A DNA stretch of 40,162 nt, taken from Didymodactylos carnosus. Taxonomy: Eukaryota > Rotifera > Eurotatoria > Philodinida > Philodinidae. How positions within the stretch are numbered: position 1 is the first letter of the stretch; each line of letters opens with the position of its first letter. Below the pieces are notes generated by a model. It ran no database searches. It was not told the origin of the DNA and was given only the letters and a program-made list of their open reading frames with translations. The stretch lies in the NCBI GenBank assembly GCA_905250885.1, contig CAJNOQ010000843.1, positions 1 to 40,162 on the forward strand, read 5' to 3'. Shown here one piece after another: positions 1-13,300 of the stretch. The position numbers were made by a program, and so were the translations under genes.

Positions 1-3000
1 TGCGTCCTTTTTCTATTTTCAAGCAAAACTAATAACATATTTGAAATCAACAAAACTGAGTCGAACAGCATACTTAGTGTTACTCAGAGTGTGTAATCTT
101 TCTCTGACAAACGTTTTCACCTACGTTTTTCGGAACCATAGGTTTCTATGATTATTTTTTCATAATTATGATGTACATTGGATGTAGATTCTATAGTAGA
201 AAGAACGACCCTTAGTTCTTCACCCTCGCTCTTCTACGTATGTTTCAATCGTGAGTGCTCGTCCTCCATGAATTTTCAGAACCACACAATAGTTAACCTT
301 CATACTTTGACTGGATAGTCTACAGTCGTTGAAGACTATCAGACTATCATATTTGCTGTGAGTCTGAAGTCGAATTGATGTTTTTAGAATGAGTTATGAA
401 TTTTTCTTGGAAAAGACCTCATATTTCAGAACCTCATTTTCAGGGACCTCGCCCGTAAAATAGCTGTATTGCACTGACTACAAACAGCAAACTCACAAAA
501 TATTATATTGTAGATAGAGTAGAGTCGTGGCTACATTTTAGTAAAAAGAAAAAGTTTTCGTCTCTCTTAGGTCAGGAGCTATTGATATTTCACGGAAAAG
601 ACATAAATCGCTTATATCTCACGAACTATCTAGTAAAAGGAGTCCAAACTTGATGGGTAATGGGCATTTGGTAAGAGCTATGACTACACAAAATTAGAAA
701 TCCCTCGCTATCATGATTCTTGAGTTACAGAGGGAGTCGCTACTTTTGCAGTGTACTGTATATATACATATTCAAGTTATAAAACATTAGATAATATTGT
801 TAAGCAATTATTAAGATATATTACGTTAAGTGTCAACATCGAATCAATCTAAAACGAATGAATAGGTAAATAAAAATCTTCATCATCAATTATTAAATCA
901 AATAAATGATGGATAGTAGAGTCGATGCACATATCCGACTAGACATTATGTTATTAAAAGTACGTTGAATGATGAAATTATTTCTAGTATACCATAGTAG
1001 TAATAATTGTATTTGTCTGTTTGCAAAATAAAATAATAAGGAAAATAAAATAACTCTTTTCCTAGAATTAGGTACAGGTTTTCCAAAAAACCTTAGTTTT
1101 TCGAAAGAAAACCCGGTTTTCTAGGTAAAATTCATTTTTCTCAGTTCAGAAACACTTTCAACAAAAAGTGATGTCATGTTCAGAATCAGCACAAAAAACT
1201 GCATCGAATGATATATAATTTGTTAGTTTCTCACATAAAAAAGTTTTCCGAAAAGTTGTGGCAAGGGTCCACCTCAGGGATTTTTCATCAAACAAACTCT
1301 TTTCGAATTTGTTTTTTTTTAAATTTTATTAACATTTATGACGTAAAAAAGTAATATTGAGCAAAACTAACCACTTTTTAAGTTAAAAAACCACATGTCC
1401 ATCTGCTCTGTGGAAAGGTGCCTACTGTACCCTGATTGATCTTAGAACTAATATTTTTAAATGAGTATTACTAAATTAGATAAATCTGAAATATTCTATT
1501 AACATGATAATTATATATATTTGGAAACTATGAATGCTTGAACAATAGATGTTGTTTAAAGTACTTAATAATCTAACATGATGCATGTCAACTTGATTGT
1601 AGTAATTGATTAAGTCTTTAAGCGTCTTTGAATACGAAAAAAAGAGATTTCTGTTCTTTGTGAAATTGTTATTATGGATAGATAATGATCATCAATTTTT
1701 TTTGTTGTATGTTTTTCTCTTATCTGATCAGAAGATCAATGAAAATTTTGAGATAAAAAAAATTTGTTTTCTAAAATTAGTAGACTTTTGTAGGAAAAAT
1801 GAGAACAGTTCAGTAGTTTTTCTTCGTAAACATGAGTTCAATCAATCAGAGGGTTCCTTTGTCGTTATAGTTTTCTCTATATGTTTATCTGCGTTGTATT
1901 TCATACTCTTTTGTGAGCTACGAAGTTCTGATTAAGACTTGAAAAAAACAACGGTTTTAGACAAGTTTTGCTCATTTTATACCTGTAAACGACTAATAAA
2001 ACAAAAAAGATAGAGAAAATGAACTTTTGATCACCAAAGTTTTTTTACAATTCATCGTGCTTTTGAAAATGAGTCATAAAAATATCGCCGATAAATTTCG
2101 AGTAATCGATGTTTTTTTGCTGAAATCGCGATTAATTGGCGAAAAATTGTGCTAAAAAAGCACGATTAAGCCCATGATCAGTTGCGCTTAATCGTCAAAT
2201 TTTTTGACTGGAATATGAGCATCAAATCTGTTGTAAAGTAACAACACCACTTAAATAGATGGAAATATATTTATTTACAATAGCAAAGTTTTGCTATCTT
2301 TGAACATCTGCAGCTTTTCATTTTCTTAACGGTTGAATTCAAATCAGATCCAATTCTAGAATTCGAGCAGGCTCGAATTTAAACTTTTACTGCGTGTATC
2401 AAAAGGAGAATTTCGATTTTATTTCATTCTACATCTTGAAAGTAGTTTTTGCTGAAATTTTCAGTTAAAATAACTATTTTAAAACAACTGCAGCCAATCT
2501 CACTAATTAATGGGTGACGCAGATTAAATGAGCCACTTTTGTTCGTTGTTGGATGACCCTAGTAGTCCTGAGAGATCGTTTTAGACTCAATCGATAAAGA
2601 ATTGAATGCTCTACAAAATCTGGTATTTGAATCTCTGACAGCATTTTTCTCGTTTGAACATCAGTTAAAAGTTGTCCAACTGCGACACACTGAAAATAGA
2701 AAAATATTTCCCTTACTTAATCCAGAAATAACTCCCATAAGAATTTTGAAAATATCAGAAGACTCCCTGGAAAATTCTGCATCTTCGCACATATTTTTCG
2801 AAATTTTGCAGTTAAGTCTTCTAGCAAAATTCCTCTGTGTAAAAAACTGATAAATCTAAAAAAAAACCTAACTTTTGAACCTATTTTTCACAGATTTTAG
2901 TTTTTGGGCTATAAAAGCCCAAGTTAGTCTTATTTCAAGTTTAGTTTCTTAGCTTCTGTTCAAGTTTAGTCTTATTACCTTACAGAATTAAATTCTGCAT

Positions 3001-3252
3001 CTTTTGATATATAAACAAAGTTTCTCAATCGAATCATTCAAGTCTCTATCAGTGACTTACGTTCAATTGATTTTGATATAGCAGTAACCTCACCAGTTAG
3101 TAGTACCATTAGAATCGTGTACAATTCCGTTGGTATGAAACTATATTCGTATAAACATGCTCTTGAATTGGCTATTTTTTTATGTGACTTTTATCAACTT
3201 ATTAGTAAAACAAAAACTACTATATTTATAACAAAAAAAGATCAAACAACAG

Positions 3253-3751
3253 AAGACGAAAAAGGTTTTGCTATTTAAACTCCATCTGTTTGTACTGGAA
3301 TAAAACTTTGTTTTACAATCGCTTTTTTAATTACAGAAAAGCCAAAGGCTTGGAAACTTGAACTATCCCTTACTCATCCGTATTTCTCGAGATTGTCTTT
3401 CAGTAACTTCTCCCTCAATAAACAAGCTGAGTTTTAATATCAAAAAAATTTTTTTTTTCGAGTTGACTTGCGCGACTCATAGAGAATTGTGACAATAAAT
3501 TTGTCTTTTCTCTAGTGTAGCGTCAGAACGACGATTAGTAAGTGGATGGGTGGCCGCCACTGAAGATCGAATCACCATAGCATTTTGATGACGTCTGACG
3601 TATATTTTCTCAATTGTGTTAAGAGAGAAGTTACAAAAACACAGTCTCGAGGACTGTACGCATAGTAAGGGACAGTTCAAGTTTTGAAAACTTGACTTTT
3701 CTGTAACTAAAAAAGCGATTGTAAAACAAAATTTTATTCAAGACGAAAAAG
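3253..3751. mobile_element. MITE-like element with about 95-bp inverted repeats
   Basis: The arm at 3298-3391 is the reverse complement, with scattered mismatches, of 3643-3739. Both arms share the core ACAATCGCTTTTTTA and run inward to a CTCGAG. A 12-bp direct repeat AAGACGAAAAAG lies outside at 3253-3264 and 3740-3751, which may be a target-site duplication. The left copy sits 33 nt away from the arm, so the true terminus is uncertain. The interior has no recognisable protein. Superfamily is not assigned. Confidence 0.65.
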
Positions 3752-3795
3752 ATTAGAAAATATTATATCTGTTTAGGGGTAGAAGTTTTAAAAAT

Positions 3796-3982
3796 TGATA
3801 AAATAGTAACAGCAGCTGTTTTTAGATTCATGTTTATTTAATATTAAATAATATTAAGTAATAATAATAATAAAATGTTAATTTAATATTATATATCTAA
3901 AAACAGCTGCTGTTACTATTTATTACTTAATATTAAATAAACATGAATCTGAAAACAGCTAACTGCTGTTACTATTTTATCA
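3796..3982. repeat. Nested inverted repeat with three copies of a CAGCAGCTG-type block
   Basis: TTGATAAAATAGTAACAGCA at the left is mirrored by the same sequence inverted at the right end, 3965-3982. A third inverted copy of the AACAGCTGCTGTTACTAT block sits in the middle near 3899-3920. The pattern looks like a small foldback element that has partly duplicated its own arm. The spacer is TAATATTA-rich. Confidence 0.6.
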
Positions 3983-4423
3983 AGATTAGAAAACTATTCT
4001 CATTCTGTAGGAAGAATTTGGCTTTTATAATTATTAATATTAAATTTAAGAAATTTCGATAGGAAATTTCAAAAATGAGTAGTCTATTAACAAAAAACAA
4101 TAAAGTTGGTAATACTTTGTAGAACTTACTTTTGTTTATCTACTTGTTATTTTTTCGGATATTTCGTTGCACTCTAAGATAATCTATCTACAGCTACATG
4201 AAATTTATTCATATAGACAAATCTAACAAGTAACAACACTGTAATCTTGTGATGTTCTAAACGTTTTTCTAAAAAATCAACAAGAAAGGAGCCAAATGTT
4301 AACTATTTTTGAACTTTGAAATGATTGAGACTTCAGTTCGAATTATTTTTCTGCTTATATAAAAGAGAATATCTTACTAGTTCCACAAACTGTGTTCTAT
4401 ACGCTTAAAGTATAATTTTTTAG

Positions 4424-4614
4424 ATGATGATGAGAATCCTGCAAGTGGATCATCTTCAACCACTTCTTCGTCGAGTTCAAGCGATGCAGAAGACAATAAT
4501 AATGTTATACATGTTCAAAATGTAAAAACACCGGTAAATGATGTCGCATCTGTTGATCCTACAAAAAATAAAATGTCAACAACAAAAGTAAATAAACGCG
4601 AATATAAATTTTGA
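4424..4614 (+). CDS. Terminal coding exon of an unrecognised gene (C-terminal 63 aa)
   Basis: A good acceptor (pyrimidine tract then TAG at 4421-4423) opens a frame that runs in phase 2 (two bases, then GAT GAT GAG) to a TGA at 4612-4614. The peptide is acidic then very serine-rich (DDENPASGSSSTTSSSSSS), followed by a polar tail ending KREYKF. An AATAAA lies at 4732-4737, about 120 nt after the stop, as expected of a 3' end. No domain is visible, and the tail looks disordered. Upstream exons were not found, so the gene's identity is unknown. The call rests on splice signal, composition and poly(A) signal. Confidence 0.55.
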
Positions 4615-4731
4615 ATTTATTTCTGCGATACAATCAATTATATTCCGTCCATAATATGACTTTATTTTTTTATTTATTTATTTTAAAATTTTGTACACAT
4701 TGTTTAGTGTATTTTAACTTTACACATAAAT

Positions 4732-4737
4732 AATAAA
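4732..4737 (+). promoter_or_regulatory. Candidate poly(A) signal of the upstream gene
   Basis: AATAAA lies 118 nt after the TGA of the terminal exon and about 610 nt before the next ATG. The motif is common by chance in such AT-rich DNA, so it supports the gene end only together with the exon call. Confidence 0.35.
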
Positions 4738-5347
4738 TAGAACTTCATTTGATCAAATATTATGCAAAAAAATATTTTTGATTAGTGTATTGAACTTTTT
4801 TCTGTACACAGTTAAACAGCAGAGCATCGTTTATTCCACAGAAAAGATTTTTGTATTTATTGATCTTCATTTAGAATATGGATACATCATATAATATATA
4901 ATACGATCTGATATACATCATGCAACAACAAACATGGAAAATTTAACAGTTTCTTGTGTCAAACAACAATTAAAATAAAAAATTTATATTTATTATACAC
5001 TAAGAAGTTCGTACGCAGGAGAAAAGTTTATAATAGAATGGAAGATTACTTTGACGAATATATATATGTCAATCAATCTAGTAGAATGAATTCTTCTGAC
5101 ATCTGTAATTCATGATAACGCTTAGTATATATAGTTAACTAATCATTTTTTCTCTGTTCTGTTATAAGTTTATCTATTTTTTGTTATATATTTATATACC
5201 GACCGACGCACAGTGAGATGATGAATACACTGAAAGAAGTATCCAATACAAAAGCAAACAAATACGTTTGTTATCGTTGAACTTTAACTTATAACTGTGT
5301 TTTAGACGATGTCATTAGTGTGAGAAGAATAAAATTAAGAGTAAACT

Positions 5348-7150
5348 ATGTCCACAAGAAAAAATACAGATGATCAAGATGAAAATCAACCACAAAGTAA
5401 AAAACCAGCTGGTACGCAAAAAAAAGAAACAAATGATCCGTTTTAAAATCAGTTGATCTAACGAAAGTAGCCCATTCTAAGAGAGTAAGATTTACAATTT
5501 CTTTATCTGTGAAAAAAAAAACTTACATCTTGTTTTTATTTTTCATTAGTTGAGTACATCTGATACGAAAGTATCGAGTGTACTAATGTTTGTACATTAA
5601 GTTTGTTCTATTATGACTAATTCTGAGTGTGTTTCGCAAATCTACATAGATGAAATACTCTTTTTAGTACAATATTAAGTATCAAAAATTTTGCTATAAT
5701 CTCAAAAGTATCAGTCTTTTGAATTTTCAATGAATTTTTCTAAGAAAAGAGAAACATTGATGTTTGTTGAGATTTATTGTTATCCTTAAACAATCTTTGT
5801 TTAGATACAGCATTTAAACAACAGCGTTTACCAGCTTGGCAACCGATATTAACCGCCAATATTGTCTTACCTGTTTTTTTTATTATTGGTCTAACATTTA
5901 TTCCCATTGGTATTGTTTTAGTTATTACTTCAAATCGAGTATGTATTCATTTTTTCCTGCTCATGATAGATTGTATTAATCTTTGAATTAGGTTCTCGAA
6001 TTTGATATTGACTATACGGATACCAGATGTCGTTTTAATAATACGACACAAACATGTGCAGATTATTTGAAAAATAATAGCGTTCCAGATCAACCTTGTA
6101 CATGTAACATTAGTTTTACATTGCCTTCTGACTATAATGTAAGTTTAAATCTATAAATAATCACCCTTACATATGTTTAATAGTAATGGTATTACAATTA
6201 AAATGCTATTGTTCCGCTTTACAGGGTGATATTTACTTTTATTATGGATTGGTAAACTATTATCAAAATCATCGACGTTATGCTAAATCGCGTGATGATA
6301 CTCAATTACGTGGTAAAGATACTACAGCGGCAGAAGAGTGTGAGCCATTTCAGAAAGCCAATGATTCACGAATTATAGCACCATGTGGAGTAATTGCCAA
6401 TAGCATGTTTAACGGTATATACTCTCTTTTTGTCATTGAGACATTAATAACTCGATATATTCATAGATAAGCTAACATTAACATTCAATGATCAAGTAGT
6501 ACCATTACAAAACACAGGCATTGCATGGAGTACAGATAAAAATGTTAAATTTCGAAATCCCATTAATGGTACATCATGTATGTATTATTTTCTTCTACTT
6601 CTTTTCTTGCTGTATATTTGAAAATTTTTTGTTTGTTTCTAGATTTTAGTAAATATGCTAACCCACCAAATTGGAGAAACAAAACAGCATGGGACTTAGA
6701 TCCATCCGATCGCCATAACAATGGTTTTGAAAATGAAGACTTTATTGTTTGGATGCGTACAGCTGCTATGCCAACATTTCGTAAATTATATAGAAAATTA
6801 TATAGAAAATCATCAATTAATGATACAGGAACATTTAATAAAGGTTTACCAAAAGGCACATATATATTGAGTATTGTATACCGTAAGTAGTGAAAATCCG
6901 TTTACATAGTTTCCAACCTAATGACGATTCTATTGTTACTATAGAATATCCTGTTGTTAATTTTGCTGGTCGTAAACAATTTATAATAAGTACAACATCA
7001 TGGATGGGTGGAAAAAATCCATTTTTAGGATGGGCGTATATTGTTGTAGGAATTATTTGCATTATTGTATTAGTGATATTCTGGATTCTACATCGATTTT
7101 GGAAAATGTATGTTCGAATCAATCAGGAGCAAAAGAAATCAAAGAGATAG
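5348..7150 (+). CDS. TMEM30A/CDC50 homolog: CDC50/TMEM30 family protein, P4-ATPase flippase beta subunit
   Basis: Seven exons: 5348-5411, 5805-5938, 5992-6138, 6225-6414, 6467-6577, 6643-6882 and 6945-7150, all with GT-AG introns. They total 1092 nt, giving 363 aa and a TAG stop, close to the usual CDC50A length of about 360. The protein has a short polar cytosolic N-terminus, TM1 at about residues 40-63, a large ectodomain with early cysteines at 79, 88, 102 and 104 and N-glycosylation sites (NNTT at 82-85), then TM2 at about 325-345. Family hallmarks are seen: IPIG at the end of TM1, GDIYFYYGL at 116, the GLPKGTY region, and [11 protein letters not shown] just before TM2. The family escorts P4-ATPases out of the ER and is needed for phospholipid flipping. 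The phase is kept at all six junctions. The [10 protein letters not shown] stretch near residue 272 is a small tandem duplication. The assignment to the A rather than the B/C paralogue is not resolved. Confidence 0.95.
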
Positions 7151-10100
7151 CTCAGTCATTTAGTTGAATGAGACGGTGAAAGTATAGGTGACCGGCGATC
7201 AGATCTATATTCTACTCGTACAATAGAAACGTAAAAATCGCTTTATTTTTCCTATTGATCTGAAGTGAAGAGTTGTGTTTGAGAATGTATGTGTTTCTTA
7301 TCTTCATTATTGTCTATAGGAAATGAATTTCGTCCAAGAAAGTATAGATAGTATTCCACTATTTTATCGACGTAATTAGTATCGAAGATGTATTAGAATC
7401 CTCAGAGTTTTTTTTATGAATCCAACTGAAAGATTAAAAATGACATTTTCTTTTGTCTTTCTCACAATGTAATGAATATGTTTGCTAATAGGAAAATTAT
7501 TATGCCTTCTTAAAGATTTTAGTAAAATTTCTATCATTCATATTTTCAGAGTTAATCGAACGTTTTTTCTTCCTCGTTTTTTTTGTTCTAGTGAAGAGCT
7601 AGTTAGCTCATAATAATGAAAAATATACCTTCAGCTAATCCATGGATAGCAGTAGCTAGTTAGATAAGATTAAGAGCTCTATTACTGAAAAAAACAACAA
7701 CATAAAACACATCAGTATGTTCTCCAGTTATTTACGTATGATTATTATTTATTTCTGTTATATACTAAAATTAGTGCTATATTTTAGTTAAAACTTGATT
7801 GAACATAGCAACGGTTCAGAGAAATATAATATTGAGAAAGGACTTTATTAAACATATTTGATACAACTAATACAACCTAAAAGAAATTCTTTTCATTTCA
7901 TAATTTTATGAAATAACTTGACGTTTTTTGTTTGATGCATACTGATCATACCGCCAAGGAATAAAAGTGCTTCCTTTCGTGATTTATAGACGTTTTTTTG
8001 CGGTCGTTTTTCCTTCCCTTAAATAAATTGCAAAAGAATCGCAATCAATAATTATCCATTCAGAATAAATTTGAGCAGGGGCAATTCAAAATGCACTTAG
8101 ACTACACTTAAACTATATTAGTGATTTGAATAGATGCACAGACTCTACATCTATTCAAATCACTAGTGTAGTCTAAGTGCATTTTGAATTGCCCCTGCTC
8201 AAATTTATTCTGAATGGATAATTATTGATTGCGATTCTTTTGCAATTTATTTAAGGCAAGGAAAAACGACTGCAAAAAAACGTCGAAGTTCATCGCAACG
8301 GCATCCCTTGGCTGTACGATCATACTGAAAATATTTCTACGTGCGTTCATAATTACGGAGTACCTGTCGCGCCATTTTTTATTTTTAAACATATTCGAGA
8401 TTATCTATGTTTTATCTCATCATACTTTATTATTCTAGTGAAAATCGTGAACAAATAATGTGATACACAAACAATGTGTCGTGGCTTATCTGTTACTGCT
8501 ATTGTTATTTTTCCATAAAATGATACTCAATCTTCGTTTGTCTTTTTAACATTCGTAGTTTGTTTTTTTCTATTCTATTTTTGATACGTATTTATTTTTT
8601 GTCGTTAGTAATGATTATTTTATTTTAGAGACATTTTTTACGCGTTGAATGCACCAATCAATATTTCATGTGATTCTATTTTTATTGCTTGCTTTTGCTT
8701 TCTATTTTTGAGAATGTTTTATCCATGTTATTTGTTTTTTGTTAAATCTATCAAAAATTTGAATGAATAAAAGATTTGTACGCACTTTTAGATACTATTT
8801 TTACAAGTTTGACTAGAATAACCGTAAACTCGTAACATATTTAGTTAAAGATATAAAAAATTTAAAATAACCATTGGTATCAAGCGCTATGCATGAAAGA
8901 GAATACAGTTGCTATCTATCTCATCTGGAATTCGGTTGTTGTCTTTTATTAATGAAATATTTCTATGAAAAATCAAACCTCCCAAGTATTGTGTGAAATA
9001 ATTTATTTTTTCTTTTCGATTAAAGAGAACCCGTTGGCATGATAGTTTTATTGACACATAATTCATTTGTGTGAAATTTCTCTTTTTCTCTTTTAGCGAT
9101 GAGTTTTCATATATATTATTGTTGGAGTAGCTGTCGGGAGAATCCAGTTAGTCGTAAAAATGAATATATATATATTTTTTTATTATTATTTTAGATTTCT
9201 GTTATGTCTGAGTTTCTCTCAACACAAAATGGTGATACTGTTGATGGTACGGCTAGGTAAGATAAAAGAAAAAAAAAAATTCTTTTTCTTCCACAAGGTT
9301 ATAACTCGTTCTATGGTTGATGTTGTTCATCATAGTAGTAAAAATCTCAAAATTCAATTTACTAAATAAATAGGGACAGACAGTCTACGTTGTTCTTCAT
9401 ATTATTCAATGTATTCTTAATAGATATATCTTTTTCTTTTTTTCTTTTCTCGTTCTTTATACTTCACCTGCTGTTGATCATACGATGGTAAACATTTGAT
9501 AATTGTTCTTTTTTTCTTCTTCTTCTTGTTTGAATCACATTGAAAAATGAATGTTCGAGTATAATGTAGTGTACTGTTCCGTTTAGATTCTAACAGTATA
9601 TAATGAACAAAAAAAGAAAGTGACCGAAGACTCTGCGGATTCTTTTATTATTATAAAAATAAGAAATATTTGACTCTTTATCACTGAAAGATGAAGTGTG
9701 TTTATCGTCTGACATATTCCATATCTATTACAGAAAAACTTTTAAGGTATAATAAAGAAACTTTTCTGATACTTCCATTGTATTCTTGGCTTATCTGCAT
9801 AAATTATGACTTTTGTGAAGGAATAGAACGGAATCTTAGAATTTTCGACATGTCTGTGATTTTTGTTTTTTGATGAAAAATGACAAAACTATGAGATAAC
9901 TTGTTTTTTCAAGAATGGAAATGTTCGACGACAAAATATTTCTTGCACATCATATCCTAGAGAAAGAACGAAAAAATTGACAAAATGACATCCGCATTGT
10001 TTCAACTATGTCTCGGTAGATTATTAGATTGAATCGACAGATTAATAAAATTGTTCGTTGATAAAGTTTATTTCTCATAGTTCATTCGCTCAGACACAAT

Positions 10101-10383
10101 ACTCTTTGTTTTTATCGAACAATCTTAAATCAACAAACTTTTGATTTCATTTTAACAAAAAAGAAAACGGTAACGGTAAAGAAAGATAACGTAGTCTCTT
10201 TCTTTCTTATGAAAAAAAGTTAATGTCAAAAAAACTATTCCATATCTGTATTAAATGATATTTATATTTTAGTAATCTCTCTTAGTTAATTTACTTGTTC
10301 TAACTACATACACTAGAGCTAAGCTGTTAAAAAGAATAAAAATTCTGTCATTCACTGTGTTGATTTATTTTCTTATGTTTTAG
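7151..10383. other. Intergenic region between CDC50 and GRAMD1-like genes
   Basis: This holds the CDC50 3' UTR, a long hairpin element (7989-8284) and AT-rich, poly-T-rich DNA up to the first GRAMD1 exon. No coding exon could be supported. Open frames such as 8229-8438, 9160-9369 and 9691-9873 lack coding composition or domains. An upstream 5' exon of the GRAMD1-like gene may be hidden here, because the frame of its first recognised exon stays open to an acceptor at 10383. Confidence 0.5.
7989..8284. mobile_element. Long hairpin / foldback MITE (about 295 bp)
   Basis: The left arm, 7989-8136, and right arm, 8148-8284, are near-perfect reverse complements around an 11-nt loop (8137-8147). The outermost match is GACGTTTTTTTGC against GCAAAAAAACGTC. 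I see only a few mismatches, plus an extra roughly 10 nt at 8108-8118 in the left arm. Near-identity of the arms suggests recent insertion or recent copying. I could not find a clear target duplication. The ORF at 8229-8438 is the arm read through, not a gene. Confidence 0.8.
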
Positions 10384-13300
10384 TAACTTATCATTAAATG
10401 ATCAATCATCCTCACCGGTAGTTACCGATGATTCAGCAGAAATGATTCTTCCCGTTTCGACTTCTCCATTATCATTGTCCAAAAAACAGCAAATAAAAAC
10501 GCAACCATTACCTTCGTGTTCGGTTTTATCTGGTACAATCGATACGGTTGATAATAACGGTGATGACGTACTCCAGTCATCGTTAGCTTCTCAACATACT
10601 GGTTCAATGAATGATGAAGCTCAACAACAACAACAACAACAACAACCTCAATTTTCACTTCTAGATGATTCCTACAATAATAGTTATAGTACAACGAGTA
10701 GTTCTTGTGCGTCATACGGTGATGATGAAAATGATTTTAATTCGCAATTACATCAACGTCAAACCGTTTATTCATCATCAGCTATTGTTAAAAAAAGGCA
10801 TGTGCCTAATTCTGAACTAAAACATCGACGAAATAAAAGTGAGCCAGTAAATCAAGCAACAATAACAATAGCAGTCGATGCACCATCTCATATTTTAACA
10901 AATCTCAATAATAACGATTTATACTGTGATACAGAGTCACGCTCAAGTGTATCGCCAGCATCAACATCGAATACAACAAATGAGAAAATAAGTAATCATC
11001 CTTTTGAATCATCATCCACGAGCACAACATCGAATGAATCACCGCCATCAAAACAACAACAGCAACAACAATCGAGAAATAATGCATCATCCTCAACAAC
11101 AACAGTTATTGATTCTAAAGATAATAAACCACGACAATCAAAAGAAAAACGAAAAAAAGCATGGTACAATGTAAGTAGCTACCTTACACTAGATGATACA
11201 TCATGTTTGACTATAAATAAATGTCATTCTTTTGTCTCAATCTGTCTATTATTAAAGCATAATAGTGGTATTCAACAGTTGCATTCAAAGACGTTAGAAA
11301 AAAAACAAAAAAACAAAAAAACGAGCTATATTTGATCCTCTTCACTATAAAATCGTTTCGAGTTACGAAAAAATGACTATGCACTGATATACGATACTAT
11401 TCTGTTGTTTTTATATGTCGACATATTTTTTTTTCCAATTTATTGATCTTTTTCACACGGAAATATTTAATATTACCATCTAATATAGAAATAATTGACA
11501 ATGTTTGATCATTCCTTTTTCAAATTCTGACGACAGAACGTCAACTTGTATGTTTGACAAAAATTCATTAAATAATGATAACGATGTTTATGAATAGGGT
11601 AGACATTTATTTTGAAAGTTGATCATATAATAAGTAAGTGTTGTTATTCGCCTCAAACGCAGTCGTTACTTATGCTTACGGTGGTGAATAACAGAGATGG
11701 ACGAATACTTTTCTCAAGCACTTTAGAATTTTATATTTTTCGAAATGTGTAATAGAGAGCAGAGACCAGTTTTATGCCTGTTCGATACAGTTTTTTCCAA
11801 GTTACAAAACTGGTTAGTTAGTGAAAAACTTTTCAACTTCTGAGTATTTGGTGTCGAATTAAATTTCTCTCGATCAAAGCATAAAAAGATGTAGTATTTT
11901 ATATAGTTTTATAACGTGGAAAAAAACTGTATCGAACAGACATAAAACTGGTCTCTGCTCTCTGTTATACATTTTGACAAAATCTAACATACTAAAGTAC
12001 TCGACGAAAGTACTCGCTCATCTCTGATGAATAATAGTGTACAGTCTTTATAATAGATCATATATTTTGAGTGTGTTTGTACAATATTTTTTACTCTTTA
12101 CCATTCTTATTGTAATTCAAATGATGATGAGACTCTCTTTCTTTCTCTCTGTCGAACAATACGTAAAATGACAGCAAAATGTTTAAAAAGATAATTATAT
12201 ATGTAGAAAAAAAGAAAGAAAAGACGAATGAATACTATGTTTAACTAAATATAGTATGTGATAGAAATGAGAGAAAAACCGATCATCGAGTAATCTTATA
12301 AATATTTTTTTTCTTCTCTTTTTTTCGTTTTGTTCTTTTTTTACTTTATTTCTTATGTGTACAGACACAAATATAGGTAGGTATTCACGTGCCTGTGTGT
12401 AATCAATGATTGAACTTAGACTAGTTTGGTTGTTTTTGTTAATTTGTTTTATTTTATTTTTCAAATGAACAGATATATACTAGTAGCAGCATTAGACTGT
12501 GATACATTATTTTCTCACGGGATTTGTATTTGATTTTGGAAGAACAAAAAAAAATATAAGTAGATAAGTAAAAGGTGGATTCAATCAAACATTTATACAG
12601 TCTATTTGACTTTATATTTCTTTCGCTTCATTGACTAACCAAGAAAATTACAATATATCGACTGTTTTTGGACACGTTGAGTTAGTTTTTATTACTTTTT
12701 TTCGTTTATTTTTTATAAGTGCCATTGATGAAATATCTTTCTCGATTTTAATATGATACAGTCACGTATTTAACATTTTACTTTAAAGAAACAAAATCTA
12801 AAAAATAATAAACAATAATAGTTGTATATGAATGATTCGTTTTACTCGTACAACAGCGGATGCTTCTGAAAATTCTTCTATTGTTATTGAAGATAATAAA
12901 GATGAAAATGATTATCTTACTCGACAAGTTATCAAGGATCACATTCGTCCAGCAAACGTAATTGGCCTTATTAAAACAAAATTAATAACAACAAAAAAAT
13001 CGTTGGAAAAAACCGTAATGAATACTAGTATAACAGGTGATGAAATTCTAAGATCAAATTCAGTGATTCAAGAAGGGATGAATGGTAACGTAAAAAAGTT
13101 ACCTTCGACATTATCATTAGAACAAAATGGTATTGATCAACAAATAAAACCACTAAAATTTCTTCAACATTCTTCATCCTCGGCATCATTGTACACCCAA
13201 GCAACACAACCATCAACACCGATACTCACAACAACATCAATACAAACACTTTCTCAAAATACTCCAACAAATGAGAGTGATAATTATCATGAGAATAAAA

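Larger units (their letters stand above)
1..4423. other. AT-rich stretch without recognisable gene (intron or intergenic)
   Basis: I found no convincing coding exon here. The open frames (for example 1606-1935 and 2602-2850) are AT-driven, have no recognisable domain and no supporting splice structure. Because a terminal coding exon begins at 4424, part of this stretch is probably the last intron of an upstream gene whose other exons lie left of the window or were not recognised. It contains two inverted-repeat elements near 3.3-4.0 kb, listed separately. Confidence 0.5.

Noticed and set aside
1606-1935. 109-aa open frame, the longest in the left 4 kb
   Set aside because: It starts at a non-ATG codon, is F/K/L-rich as AT-rich noncoding DNA often is, and has no domain or splice support.
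5412-5804. U12-type intron in CDC50, because ATCCTTAAAC about 15 nt before the acceptor resembles the minor-intron branch site
   Set aside because: The donor is GTACGC, not GTATCCTT or ATATCCTT, so an ordinary U2-type intron is more likely.
6890-7150. Separate 86-aa gene
   Set aside because: Its conserved part is the last CDC50 exon, and the first residues translate the intron.
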